64,000 nt of DNA from Rubidibacter lacunae KORDI 51-2. Lineage in GTDB: Bacteria > Cyanobacteriota > Cyanobacteriia > Cyanobacteriales > Rubidibacteraceae. The notes below the pieces were generated by a model. It ran no database searches. It was given only the letters and a program-made list of their open reading frames with translations, and was not told where the DNA came from. How positions within the stretch are numbered: the stretch's first letter is position 1; every line of letters begins with the position of its first letter. The position numbers and the translations under genes were made by a program. Shown piece by piece: positions 38,689 through 48,276 of this stretch. The stretch is taken from positions 1 to 64,000 of the forward strand of contig NZ_ASSJ01000076.1 of the NCBI RefSeq assembly GCF_000473895.1, written 5' to 3'.

Positions 38689-39588
38689 TTAAACGCCCAA
38701 GAAGGAGCGGATTGCTGCTGCTACTTCTGCAGCTGCTTCAACGTGTGGCACGTGACCCCCGCGCTCGATCCATACAAGTTTGCTGTTGGAAATGCCGCGT
38801 GCGAAGCGATCGGCGTCTTTCGTGCCGAGGATGCGATCGCCTCGTCCCCAGACGATCAGCGTCGGCGGCGCGATCGCTCCAAGGTTGGGTAATACGGAGG
38901 CATATCCACCGCTGCGCGTGAACTCCGCCAGTGCCCTCCGCCAGCCTGGCATGCGCACGTGCAGAGATCCACACAGCTCGGCGTCGGCGGTGACCGAGTT
39001 GGGATCGTGGAATGCTGCCCGACAGATGGCGGCTCGGACGCGCGGGGGTCGCAGAATCTCCGCCGCTAGAGCTGCCACCGGCAGGGGTAAAAACTTTCCC
39101 AAAGCCGGGCCGCTAGCAATACCCGTACTGTCGATTAGCACCAGCTGCGCCACTGCTTCGGGATGCGCCAGTGCGAAGGCGATCGCTGCCGAGCCGCCCA
39201 TTGAGGCCCCCACGAGCACGACCGGCTCTGCAATCGCAGTTTGCCAGAAAGCCCGCAAGTGTTCTGCGATCGCATCGGGACCTAGACGCAAGCCCGGCAC
39301 CCGCTCCGTGAAGCCAAAACCGAGGAGGTCCAAAGCCCATACCTCGCGCTCGGTACTCAGGAGTGGAGCCAAACGGCGGAACTCCAGCAGCGAACTATCA
39401 AAACCGTGCAGCAGGAGCAGCGGCGGTTTGCGTTGCCCTTGCCGCACATACGCGGTTGGAATTGGCTGCGGGTATAGCGGCGTCGGCACGTCCAAGCGCT
39501 CGATCTGCTCGGCGATCGCGAGCGATGTCGGCTCGCTTAATGCGGCCGCTTCCGCCGGCAAGAAGCTCGGGAACTGTTTTTTCTGCAC
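38689..39588 (-). CDS. Alpha/beta-fold hydrolase
   Basis: A 299-residue serine hydrolase. The oxyanion motif is LLLLHGFDSSLLEFR, the nucleophile elbow is VLVGASMGGSAAI, the acid is probably in VWGRGDRILG and the catalytic His in RGGHVPHVEA. The fold resembles chlorophyll/pheophytin-type or haloalkane-dehalogenase-like hydrolases; the substrate is unknown. It starts 20 bp after the band-7 gene ends, so the pair is probably an operon. Confidence 0.9.
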   Translation of the reverse strand: MQKKQFPSFLPAEAAALSEPTSLAIAEQIERLDVPTPLYPQPIPTAYVRQGQRKPPLLLLHGFDSSLLEFRRLAPLLSTEREVWALDLLGFGFTERVPGLRLGPDAIAEHLRAFWQTAIAEPVVLVGASMGGSAAIAFALAHPEAVAQLVLIDSTGIASGPALGKFLPLPVAALAAEILRPPRVRAAICRAAFHDPNSVTADAELCGSLHVRMPGWRRALAEFTRSGGYASVLPNLGAIAPPTLIVWGRGDRILGTKDADRFARGISNSKLVWIERGGHVPHVEAAAEVAAAIRSFLGV

Positions 39589-39608
39589 CGATGTTGTTTC
39601 GCGCCCAC

Positions 39609-40637
39609 CTAGTTGTTCGAGCTTCTCGAACTCGACGGGCTAAAACGCGAGCTAGCGTCCAACGCACGGAACGGCGGCGGGGTATTCGATGCGCCCAATG
39701 AGGGCGATGAGGTACCGAAACTGCTGTTACTGTCGCGCTCGAAAGGAGAGGATGCGCCTGAGGGTGAGGTTTCCTCGGGGCCGGGGCGATCGCCCAAGTC
39801 GTTCAGATCGCCGAGGTTGAACAGAAATGGCACGCTGGCGTTACTATTGCCGCCCATAACCAAGACCTGCGGCATCTGCGATCCCCCCTGACGCCAGGCC
39901 TCGATCGCCTCTTTCTGCAGCACCAGTGCACCGCCTTGAGCGCGCAGGGTTTCGGCAAGCAGTCGCTGGGCTTCGGCTTTACCCTTGGCACGGTTGATTT
40001 CGGCTTGGGCTTGCTGCTCGGCTTCGCGAGCGATGTAGACCGCACGCTGCGCCCGCTGCTCGGCAATTTGTTTGTCTTCAACAGCTTGGGCGAATTCTTT
40101 CGTGAAATTTAGATCGACCACACTGGTATCGAGAACGAGAATGCCGTACTTTTCCAAACGCTCGTTGAGCGCTAGGTCGAAGTCTTCCTTCAGTTCGCTG
40201 CGCTTGGTAATGGCTTCTTCGACCGTACGGCGTGCAGCTGCGGTCTTGAATGCCTCTTGAGTTTGCGGCGCGATAATTTTCGAGACCACGTTCCCCAACG
40301 TGCCTTGGGTACGGCGGATATCGACGACGCGCGTCGGGTCGAGACGGAAGTTAATCGCGAAGCTTGCAGTGAGATCCTGCAAGTCTTTAGTTGCGCTTTG
40401 TGCCGGCACTTCAAACTTTTGTACCGTTACGTCGTACACGTCCACGGTCGAAACCAGCGGAGGTTTGAAGTGGATCCCTTCCAGAAGCGCACCGTCTTGG
40501 GCTTTGCCAAGAATGCTCAGCACCCCGGCTTGACCGGGATTGATGATGACAAAGGAATTGAGTCCTACGAGGACGACAAGTGCTGCGACAATGCCGCCGA
40601 TCACTGCTTGTAAGCTTTGCCCTGACTGACCTGACAA
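39609..40637 (-). CDS. Prohibitin-like band-7 (SPFH) protein
   Basis: A 342-residue membrane-anchored SPFH protein like Synechocystis Slr1106 (Phb1). A single helix (about 10-30) with a short N-terminus is followed by IINPGQAGVLSILGKAQDGA, LEGIHFKPPLV, ASFAINFRLDP and YGILVLDTSVVDLNFTKEF. A coiled coil comes next (KQIAEQRAQRAVYIAREAEQ, repeating Ala/Glu). The C-terminal ~80 residues are Ser/Pro-rich and disordered. Such proteins form large rings in plasma or thylakoid membranes and may protect membrane proteases or complexes. Confidence 0.92.
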   Translation of the reverse strand: MSGQSGQSLQAVIGGIVAALVVLVGLNSFVIINPGQAGVLSILGKAQDGALLEGIHFKPPLVSTVDVYDVTVQKFEVPAQSATKDLQDLTASFAINFRLDPTRVVDIRRTQGTLGNVVSKIIAPQTQEAFKTAAARRTVEEAITKRSELKEDFDLALNERLEKYGILVLDTSVVDLNFTKEFAQAVEDKQIAEQRAQRAVYIAREAEQQAQAEINRAKGKAEAQRLLAETLRAQGGALVLQKEAIEAWRQGGSQMPQVLVMGGNSNASVPFLFNLGDLNDLGDRPGPEETSPSGASSPFERDSNSSFGTSSPSLGASNTPPPFRALDASSRFSPSSSRSSNN

Positions 40638-42046
40638 GATTCCAGTCTCCTCGAAATGTTCGGCCTTTTTTCACTATCAGCCTATCAGGCAGCCGCAAGC
40701 ACTGGCAAAATTGTAGGGCATATCTTGGATTCCCCATATATAGGGGCTTTCAAGTGGGTCGGTGACTACAAAACTCGAATATTGACAGCTATCTAATCAC
40801 TCCCAAGATTCGCAACCAGCTCTAGCTACGACCTCTGAGCTAGTGCGGTTGTAGTATATGGCATGTTACTGGGCAAGGACACCGGGACACCGATTGGGAG
40901 AAGGGATAAGGCTGACATAGAGTCTATTCCTGCGCTTCAGAGCTCATGTCTGAGTCATTTCTCTACTGCCAAGGCAACCAAATCGTCCCTGTCGGCTCTG
41001 CCTCATGTCAGCCCGATCCCTCGGCCCACTGGTCCCCCCTGCCCAATGCTACTGTCACCGCGATTGCGACCGCCGCTTGAATGTTGCACAGGCACACGAT
41101 GTCGGAGTTGTGCACTCTCCTCAAACGAGTCGAACGCAGCTTGAAAATGCGCGCGAAGGCTTGGGCATTCGCGCCAGCGCGCTCGTTGAGTCCGTCTCGC
41201 TCGCCAGCATCATCCTTTAGAGCAGCAACTTGCAGTCCAAAGTTAGGCATAGTCACCGCCGGTGCCCGACCAAGCAGCGATAACGGTGGAGCGCGATCGA
41301 GAACTTACACCAAGCTGGGACGCAATTGCCCTGCTAGTTAAGTCCGGGGTCGACGAAGAGACTACTGGAGCGCGCGAGCTGCTGCTGGATTAGCAGTTGG
41401 AGTGGTCGGTGCAAAGCACAGTTGTTAGCTTAGGCGATGGGTGACTTTTGGGAATGGGCATCTCCAGCGGACATCGTGCGACTATTCGCAGATGGGGAGC
41501 GTCGCTAAAGCCTGGTTCTGTGGGCGATCGCTCATGAAAGGTTGATGCGAGCTAGGGATTGGGGAATAGCTTATCGGAAACTTTGGCGCGAGGGGCTGGA
41601 AGTGGTCTGCGCGGTGAAGAAGTCCCAGGGGCAACCCCCGACGTGTGAGGTGCAAAGCCGAGCATCCGTTCGGGGTCATCAGCGGCGCAGGGGAAGTACA
41701 TGAAAATCATCTGTATACCTTCAATGCCATTCTGCGGCGTCGATGCAGCGCCTACCTTCGGAAGCAAAACGTTATACGAAGAAGGTAGCTGGACACCGAC
41801 GCAGTGTGACTTTACCGGGATTTCCGCACAACCGAGTGCAAGTGCATCCATCGCTAGAGAAGGGAGTACGCCAGCAATGAAGTGGGGCTTAGCCGAGCGA
41901 CCGTTCACAATCGCGGAGATGCGGCTGATAGGAGGCTTGGCTTTTTCCCCCTTAGGCAGCCGGTGTCGCTCGGCTCAAAGCGCATCGCGATAAGGACCTG
42001 CGCTTTTTGGGAATCTTGACCAATCTGGGGCGGTCTAGCGATCGCG
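40638..42046. other. Long gene-poor region
   Basis: About 1.4 kb. 40638-40860 likely contains the band-7 promoter. Frames at 41008-41256 and 41552-41908 (minus) and 41700-41993 (plus) are open but show no family resemblance and overlap one another. No tRNA, transposase fragment or terminator was recognised. Confidence 0.45.
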
Positions 42047-43150
42047 TCACTCCATCTCTTTTCCCTCCAGAGGCGGGCTTGCTAACGGACTGGTGCCATC
42101 GATGACTTCATAGGGTGTGACGCGCAATACAACTTCGACTGGGCGGTGTAAGTCTTCAGATAAACGTGCCTCTATTAGGCGTACTTCTTCGCCATCGAAT
42201 AATCCCTTTGGTGCCCGCAACGAAATCCATAGAAGGATTTTATCTGCCTCCACTACCTGAAATCCCGTGCTCTCAGCTTCAAAGTATTCGGGTCTTTCTT
42301 GAGCTAGCGCGCGCAAACTGCGAATAAGATCGAATTCAAGCGCGCGCTTCTGAAGCGGATAGAATCCGAGCAGTTGAATAATCAGGAGGAGTAAAAGGAT
42401 GACTCCAGTCTGGCCGATCGAAGCCTTTCGCAAACTCCCATAGCCCTGAGAGAGAAAAACCAGTCCTCCGCAGAAAATAATTGCCACTAAGTTTGTTAAA
42501 AATAATACGAAAGCCCCTTGCTCGAGCGAGAACGATGTTTCCAAACCTCGGTATTGGAGGTTGAGTAGTGCCTCGGGGGATAAAGCAAGCCCGATGCCAG
42601 TTACACAGAGGGGTGGTACCAAGGCTACGGCGATAGCAACCCCAGGTAAAGCATTAGCAATAGACCGACGCGTTCTAGCAAAGGTACCCGCACAGCCCGC
42701 AGCAAGAGCGATGCCTAAATCTAATAGGGTTGGCGTCGATCTCGAAAGAATTTCAGTGTTCGTCAGATCGGCTTCCAAAAAAAACGCGATGACGTAGGAG
42801 ATTGCAAGCGTGTATGCAATACCAAGCAACAGCATGACACTGCTGTCCAGCAACAAACGTCGCCTGCCAGTAACTGCGGCGTAGGACAGTGCGAGGATAG
42901 GGTTCATCAGCGGTGCGACGATCATGGCACCTATAATGACACCCGCGCTATTTAGCATTAGTCCTAGAGTTGCAATTGCTGTTGCCAATCCCAGCATCAA
43001 AAAGAACTCAAACTTAGAGTTTGATTCGTTTTCAAATGCTGACTCTAATTCGCTTGCTGGTATGGGTGCTTCGCTGAAACGCTGCCACCACCGTGCTCGG
43101 TGCGGGCGAACGGTTTCGATCGGGGAATGTTTTTCCACTGGCAAGGACAT
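42047..43150 (-). CDS. DUF389 membrane protein (paralogue 1)
   Basis: A 367-residue integral membrane protein of the DUF389 family (TIGR00271-like), of unknown function. The conserved core NSAGVIIGAMIVAPLMNPIL, TPTLLDLGIALAAGCAGTFA and VAIAVALVPPLCVTGIGLA lies within about seven membrane segments. The C-terminal ~85 residues form a soluble domain. A second family member is at 50391-51521 on the same strand. The secreted-protein gene at 43319 is divergent. Confidence 0.9.
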   Translation of the reverse strand: MSLPVEKHSPIETVRPHRARWWQRFSEAPIPASELESAFENESNSKFEFFLMLGLATAIATLGLMLNSAGVIIGAMIVAPLMNPILALSYAAVTGRRRLLLDSSVMLLLGIAYTLAISYVIAFFLEADLTNTEILSRSTPTLLDLGIALAAGCAGTFARTRRSIANALPGVAIAVALVPPLCVTGIGLALSPEALLNLQYRGLETSFSLEQGAFVLFLTNLVAIIFCGGLVFLSQGYGSLRKASIGQTGVILLLLLIIQLLGFYPLQKRALEFDLIRSLRALAQERPEYFEAESTGFQVVEADKILLWISLRAPKGLFDGEEVRLIEARLSEDLHRPVEVVLRVTPYEVIDGTSPLASPPLEGKEME

Positions 43151-43318
43151 AAATCAAACGCTTGTGACAACGACAAGCGGAACCGAAGATGCGATACGAG
43201 TCAGCATAGGCGATCGCTTAGCAGCACGGCAGCAGCAGCACTATGCACTCGATGGCACGTCTGGCAAAGTTGGATCGAGAAGTGCTTTGATAGAGCGGTC
43301 AGTCCCGAATTATCTGCA

Positions 43319-43891
43319 ATGCGTTCGATTTATAAGTTGATTTTGACCGGTGTAGCGCTCTCCTGGAGTCTGCCCGCCCGTGCCCAACAAGTGTCTCTGG
43401 AGCAATTGTGTAGGAGTTTCCCACAAAACTCTCGGTGCGTGCGCGTCGAGCAAGGTTTGCCCTCAGTTGTCTCGGGGGTAGGCGTTCCAGATAATGGTAC
43501 TTGCACGCCGTTGCTGGAAGAGCAGTCGGGCACCGACGAAGTGGTTGCTGGGGGCGGTTCGTTGTTGTCGGGAGTACCGCTCGTTAATATCATCGCCGGT
43601 CGCGGCAATCGCAAGACTAACTTTCTCGTACCTGCAAGTCCACCTTTTTCGTCCTACATCGTCCAACTTCAGGCGTTAATGACGGCGGAGTACCGCATTA
43701 CCCTGACCTTGGACTATCCAAACAGATCCAACGTGGAAATACTGCGCGAAGGCTTGATGTTATTCGAGCAACAACTTCACGGTCTGAGCGGTTCCGCCCA
43801 GACCGGTCAGCCTTCCCGCCTGCGAGTCGACGCAAGCAGCACGAATCGACCATCAGCAACCTATCGATTAGCCGCTTATGGCTGCCGCTAG
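43319..43891 (+). CDS. Secreted protein of unknown function
   Basis: A 190-residue exported protein from ATG 43319. The signal peptide MRSIYKLILTGVALSWSLP ends ARAQ. The mature part opens VSLEQLCRSFPQNSRCVRVE, with paired cysteines that could form disulfides. The C-terminal half has YIVQLQALMTAEYRITLTLD and LREGLMLFEQQLHG, suggesting a small alpha-beta domain. I recognise no family. An upstream in-frame ATG at 43100 overlaps the DUF389 gene and lacks a signal sequence, so I rejected it. Confidence 0.75.
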   Translation: MRSIYKLILTGVALSWSLPARAQQVSLEQLCRSFPQNSRCVRVEQGLPSVVSGVGVPDNGTCTPLLEEQSGTDEVVAGGGSLLSGVPLVNIIAGRGNRKTNFLVPASPPFSSYIVQLQALMTAEYRITLTLDYPNRSNVEILREGLMLFEQQLHGLSGSAQTGQPSRLRVDASSTNRPSATYRLAAYGCR

Positions 43892-44090
43892 CTTCCCGAC
43901 TGGACAGACGTCTCGATCGCCGTTTGGTTAGAACTGCTTGCCGATTGCGCCCTGGAGATTCGCGGGGGATGTTGCGCTCACAATCGGGCGATCGCCGACC
44001 GACGCCCGATCGCAGCGGGCAGTTGCGGAATCGGGTTGGGGTCGCTCCCGTTAGGATGGCAAGCGTGACGAACGAGGGAATGCTAAATCG

Positions 44091-44852
44091 ATGGTCGAGC
44101 GATCGCCTGCCAACACGTTGATCGTCGCGGGGAACCGCGGGATCGGGTTGGGATTTGTGGATAGCTTGCTGGGCGATCCGGCGATCGCGCGCGTCTTTGC
44201 GACCTTTCGTCACCCGGAAACAGCAATCGATCTGCGCGATCGCGAGCGGCGCTCTGAGGGAAAGCTATTCTGCCTGCCCCTCGATGCAACAGATGAAGCC
44301 CAAATCCGCACCACCGTTGCCGAGATCGGCGCAACATGCGATCGCTTGCATTTAGTTGTTAACTGCGCGGGCATCCTGCACGATGCAGAACTGCGTCCGG
44401 AGAAGAGCCTGCGCCAGCTCGATGCCGAGCACCTGTCGCGCTACTTTGCGATTAATAGTATTCCGACCGCACTGCTGGCCAAGCACCTACTGCCGCTCTT
44501 GACCCACGACGAACGCAGCGTGCTGGCAACGATTTCGGCCAAGCTCGGCAGCATTGGCGACAATCACTTGGGGGGGTGGTACGGCTACCGCGCGTCGAAG
44601 GCAGCCCTGAATATGTTCGTGCGGACGATCGCGAACGAGTATCGCCGCAAGAGTCCCCAGGCGATAGTGGTGGCGCTGCACCCCGGCACGACGAACACGC
44701 GCCTTTCTCAGCCCTTTCAGAAAAACGTGCCGCCGGAGAAGTTGTTCCCGATCGAACAGACGGTCGCGCAGTTACGCACGGTTATCGACGGACTCGATAC
44801 CCACTGCTCGGGTGAATTTTACTCGTGGGATGGTTCCCGTTTGCCGTGGTAA
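44091..44852 (+). CDS. Short-chain dehydrogenase/reductase (CsgA-like)
   Basis: A 253-residue Rossmann-fold oxidoreductase. The dinucleotide motif is IVAGNRGIGLGFVDSLL, NCAGIL follows strand 4, the catalytic Ser is in ATISAKLGSIGD and Tyr-Lys in YGYRASKAALNMF, with a downstream LHPGTTNTRLS. It belongs to the C-factor/CsgA subgroup by the short cofactor loop and the PGTTxTxLS segment. The substrate is unknown. A long inverted repeat lies 65 bp downstream. Confidence 0.91.
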   Translation: MVERSPANTLIVAGNRGIGLGFVDSLLGDPAIARVFATFRHPETAIDLRDRERRSEGKLFCLPLDATDEAQIRTTVAEIGATCDRLHLVVNCAGILHDAELRPEKSLRQLDAEHLSRYFAINSIPTALLAKHLLPLLTHDERSVLATISAKLGSIGDNHLGGWYGYRASKAALNMFVRTIANEYRRKSPQAIVVALHPGTTNTRLSQPFQKNVPPEKLFPIEQTVAQLRTVIDGLDTHCSGEFYSWDGSRLPW

Positions 44853-44916
44853 GCTCTGAATCCACAAGTCCTTCAGACCATCGCAGCTCGGCACAAACGC
44901 GACAAAAACAAGAAAT

Positions 44917-44961
44917 GTTACCAAGCTGCGAGCTCGGATAGTAATCTCGCAGCTTGGCAAC
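44917..44961. repeat. 17-bp inverted repeat downstream of the SDR gene
   Basis: Arms at 44917-44933 (tgttaccaagctgcgag plus flank) and 44946-44962 pair with one mismatch; the inner 12 bp, ccaagctgcgag/ctcgcagcttgg, are perfect. A related sequence tcgcagctcggca lies at 44881-44893. No T-run follows, so it may be a transcript-protecting hairpin or a small repeat element rather than an intrinsic terminator. Confidence 0.6.
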
Positions 44962-44962
44962 A

Positions 44963-45480
44963 TCGCTCGTGTATCCTCGCCACAACCTGATGACGTGGCG
45001 CACGCACGAGTTGTGACAATGTTTTCATGACGCGATCGCCAACCATTTGCTATAGATTGCACGATCTCGACTGCTCCGAAGCGTCCTGCGTCGGTAACGG
45101 TTGTTTGGTTGCCAGCTGTAGCTGCCGCAGACACTGCCAGCTCCCCGAAGAATAGGTCCGGCGCGTCGAACGCGCTCAAGTCGAACTGCGGTGCGAGCGC
45201 GCCGGTATCGATGCCCGGTTCGTGGAGAACGCGCAGACGAGTGTCGCTCGGTCCTAAACAGACGCGGTGGGGAAACAGCATCGGCAAGCGGCATATCTTC
45301 CCATTAATTGCGTCGAAATCTGCGCGATCGCTGTCGTAATCTGGCTTACGCCCGGCGACACTAAAGTTAAGCCACGGCCGGACGAATGCCTCGCGATGGG
45401 ATTGATAACTCATCCGTGTTGCCTTGTGTCTCGGTTCGTGAGACCTTTGCCCGATGAGCAATATCTCCTACTAGAGCTAG
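44963..45480. other. Region between the inverted repeat and an IS remnant
   Basis: About 520 bp. A long minus-strand frame covers it but overlaps the SDR gene and has no family resemblance, so I do not call a gene. The DNA may be decayed insertion material. Confidence 0.35.
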
Positions 45481-46130
45481 CACTTCCACGCAGAAATCAT
45501 CTCCAACTGAGTTTGGCTCGTCGGATTCCTTCCCCCTCAGTTTCTGTGACATGGAGAAGATGATGGTCGACCGCGGCATCCAGGTCGCCTACGAGTCGAT
45601 TCGGAAGTGGTGCCGAAAGTTTGCCGAAGCAGAGGCTAACAAAAATTCGCCGCCGTTGCCCCAGACCTGCGATCGGTGGCTTCTTGGCGAAGACCTCATC
45701 AAAATCAACGGCAAGTCGTACTATCTCTGGCGAGCTGTCGACCGGCGCGGTCGGGTCATCGACATTCTGATGCAGAGACGACAAGACGAGGCAGCCGCCG
45801 ACAATTTCTTGCGCAAAACCCTCAAGCCCCAGGAGTGTCCTCCCCGAGCTATCGTCACGGACAAACTCAAGAGCTGCGGTGCTTCGAAAAAGAAGCTGCT
45901 TAAAGGGGGGGGTAATAGCACGAGGGCTCGATCGACCGCGCGGAGAACTTTCACCGAGTAACGCGAGTGGGGAAAGGCGAATGGGTTGGTTCAAATCTCC
46001 AAGTCAAACCCAGGGCCTTCCGGTTGACCAGGGCCTTCCGGTTGACCTTCGAACCGAAACGAGGACATTTCCACTCAGTCAGCACAAACTGAGCGAGCAG
46101 ATATTGGGAGGTCATAAGCCAGCGATGTGA
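45481..46130 (+). pseudogene. IS6-type transposase pseudogene, copy 1
   Basis: A decayed IS6/IS240-like DDE transposase. Upstream frames give EIISN-stop-VWLVGF then PLSFCDMEKMMVDRGIQV, showing a stop and a frameshift in what should be EIISYAVWLYYRFPLSFRD. The longest open part (45551-45961) contains YESIRKWCRKF, DLIKINGKSYYLWRAVDRRG and AIVTDKLKSCGASKKKLL. The frame shifts again before the RAENFHRVTRV motif that should end the catalytic region. An 18-bp tandem duplication (agggccttccggttgacc) sits at about 46011-46046. The zinc-finger N-terminus is missing. Confidence 0.85.
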
Positions 46131-46170
46131 AAGTTGGCGGGAATTGACAGGAATGAACGGGGTGGCGTAG

Positions 46171-46812
46171 TCAACGATCCGATGCTTCCCCGCGATAATT
46201 AGTGTCGATTTTCTGAAGCACACCGTTAAGTTGACAATGCCCACCGGAGGGATTGCTTGTGCTTGTATGGTGAACATCACCAGCGGCACACGTTCGACCG
46301 GTGGTCAGCCAGAACAAGGCTCGGCCGGTGTCGCGCAGGGTTTTAGGTGGAGGTTCGGCTGGCGGATTAACCGATGGTACGACAATCGGCTTGACAGCGA
46401 TACCGCGACTGCCTAAAACAATTTCGCCAACCAGACGTGCGCGCGGCATGTGATGTTTGGAGGTAACAAGGTAGACGCTGTCGACACCGCTGGCTTGCAA
46501 GTCGCCGACGAGGGTCGTGAAATTGGTGACGGTATCGACCGCTCGGTAGTCTAAGTGCAAGCGATCGCGCGCGACACCGGCGTTGCTAAAAATTAGCTCG
46601 GCATACCATGCGGGGCTGCCAGATGATACCCACACCGGCAGTTCGGGATATTGCTTAGCCAGCTGGGCGGCGTAGCGTTCTCGCTCCTCGGCACCACCTA
46701 GGACGAGAACGGCCTTTGGAACGAGCATGACAGAGCGACAGCGCCACCCGGCAATTGCCAAAACGAGCGCTACGAACAGCACCAAATGATAGCGTTTAAG
46801 GTATCGTTTCAT
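46171..46812 (-). CDS. DUF218/YdcF-family membrane-anchored protein
   Basis: A protein of about 213 residues from ATG 46812. An N-terminal helix (MKRYLKRYHLVLFVALVLAI) is followed by the YdcF/ElyC fold: AVLVLGGAEERERYAAQLAK, PVWVSSGSPAWYA, TVTNFTTLVGDL and VYLVTSKHHMPRARLVGE. The family includes SanA and ElyC, linked to envelope or peptidoglycan processes. The last ~35 residues after RALFWLTTGRT are not family-like and may reflect a shifted 3' end next to the IS remnant. Confidence 0.85.
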   Translation of the reverse strand: MKRYLKRYHLVLFVALVLAIAGWRCRSVMLVPKAVLVLGGAEERERYAAQLAKQYPELPVWVSSGSPAWYAELIFSNAGVARDRLHLDYRAVDTVTNFTTLVGDLQASGVDSVYLVTSKHHMPRARLVGEIVLGSRGIAVKPIVVPSVNPPAEPPPKTLRDTGRALFWLTTGRTCAAGDVHHTSTSNPSGGHCQLNGVLQKIDTNYRGEASDR

Positions 46813-47148
46813 CGTTTTTTGGCGCGCTCGCCCGCACACTCCTAAACCATGCTCATCGATCGTCGAACGTAATGCTGGCAATCCTCTCGTAAGGCGTCGC
46901 CCGCCAAGCGCTTTTACCTCTGCCCGAGTTTATCGCGATCGCCACGGCACTGCAGCGAGTTGTACCGACCGAAGCGCATGCTGCTCCCTCCGCAGACGCC
47001 GCAATTGTTGGAACTGTTGCCGACTGTTAATTATGCTGCAGTCACAGTAAGTGAGTAGTTTCATCAGCGCCGGGGCAAGGGCTGCAGTTGGCAATTGCCT
47101 CTAGAGCGGTAAGGTATCCGTATCTGGAGCGCTTGCCACAAGGTTTTC
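46813..47148. other. Divergent promoter region
   Basis: About 336 bp between the DUF218 gene and the DUF4434-like gene, which diverge. No repeat or hairpin stood out. Confidence 0.4.
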
Positions 47149-48054
47149 ATGCTGCATATCACCGGTACGTTTATCGACGAAATCACTCACGACATCCCGG
47201 CCCAGAACTGGGGTGCGAAAGAGTGGGCGCGGGATTTCGATGCCATGCAGGCGATCGGTATCGATACGGTGATTCTTATTCGCGCGGGCTATAAACACCA
47301 GGCAACCTTCGCCTCTGAAGTGCTAAGCGATCGCGTCGGCATTCTGCCTGTCTACACCGACTTAGTGGATTTGTTTCTCACCGAAGCCGAACGTTGCAAC
47401 ATGCGTTTCTTCTTCGGAACTTACGATTCCGGGCATTACTGGCACAGCGGCCAGTATCGGGAGGAAATCGAGATCAACAAAGCCTTCTGCGACGAGTTCT
47501 ACGAACGTTATGGCGATCGCAAGGCATTTGGCGGCTGGTACTTCTGCCACGAAATTAATACTTACGACAATAACGTTATGCACGTCTACGAAGATCTGTC
47601 GCGACACCTGTGCGGATTGTGCGACGTCCCCATTCTGATCTCGCCATATATCAAAGGCATCAAGCAGTTCGGGACCGAAGCGATTTCCCTCGAGCGCCAC
47701 ATCCAGGAATGGGAATCGGTATTTGCCCGTATCGAGGGACTGGTCGATATCGTTGCGTTCCAAGACGGCAACGTGCCGCTTGCCGAGCTGCCCCACTACC
47801 TAGAAGCCAACTGCAACCTCGCCCGTCGGTACGGGCTGCAATCCTGGAGTAATGTCGAAAGTTTCGATCGCGATATGCCTATCAAGTTTCCCCCGATCGA
47901 CTTTCGCAAGCTGCGTTACAAACTCGAACAAGGCGATCGCGCGGGCATCAATAAACTCGTAACCTTTGAGTTCTCCCACTTTCTCAGTCCGAACTCTGCA
48001 TACCCCGCCGCGCATCAACTTTACCAGCGCTACCGTGAGTGGCTGCAGCTTTAA
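47149..48054 (+). CDS. DUF4434-like glycoside-hydrolase-fold protein
   Basis: A 301-residue soluble protein that looks like a TIM barrel of the DUF4434 group. It begins MLHITGTFIDEITHDIPAQN with NWGAKEWARDFDAMQAIGID. GGWYFCHEINTYD supplies a likely catalytic Glu, and DIVAFQDGNVPLAEL and SWSNVESFDRD are later strand ends with acidic residues. There is no signal peptide. Activity is untested for close relatives as far as I know; a sugar substrate is inferred from the fold. Confidence 0.8.
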   Translation: MLHITGTFIDEITHDIPAQNWGAKEWARDFDAMQAIGIDTVILIRAGYKHQATFASEVLSDRVGILPVYTDLVDLFLTEAERCNMRFFFGTYDSGHYWHSGQYREEIEINKAFCDEFYERYGDRKAFGGWYFCHEINTYDNNVMHVYEDLSRHLCGLCDVPILISPYIKGIKQFGTEAISLERHIQEWESVFARIEGLVDIVAFQDGNVPLAELPHYLEANCNLARRYGLQSWSNVESFDRDMPIKFPPIDFRKLRYKLEQGDRAGINKLVTFEFSHFLSPNSAYPAAHQLYQRYREWLQL

Positions 48055-48173
48055 TCGGACAGATCTTGAAGCGAGATCTTCAACACTTGTAAACGTGCAA
48101 CCGCTTCGCCCGAGCGTATCGAGATCGGTTTCGACGTTGATAAAAAATTACAAAAAATAACAAGCAGCAATAA

Positions 48174-48205
48174 AATCGCGAGAGAGTTAGAACTCTATCG
48201 CGATT
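48174..48205 (-). terminator. Hairpin terminator, probably for the CAAD gene
   Basis: Arms of 14-15 bp (48174-48188 and 48191-48205, one mismatch) form a tight hairpin. On the minus strand the stem runs into TTTTATTG, so it would end transcripts of the CAAD gene, whose stop is about 70 bp upstream. It could also slow transcription from the convergent DUF4434 gene. Confidence 0.65.
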
Positions 48206-48276
48206 AGTGATATTACGTTACTGGCATTCGCTCATTTTCATTCGGAGCATCGCGAACCGCACGGCAGTTTGCGGTT

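Noticed and set aside
41552-41993. Overlapping open frames on both strands
   Set aside because: Both open because of GC-rich composition; neither shows domain-like sequence.
43100-43318. Longer N-terminus for the secreted protein at 43319
   Set aside because: The extension overlaps the DUF389 gene, lacks similarity and would hide the signal peptide.
44772-45461. 229-codon minus-strand frame
   Set aside because: Its 3' end overlaps the SDR gene by 80 bp, it spans the inverted repeat, and no part resembles a known family.
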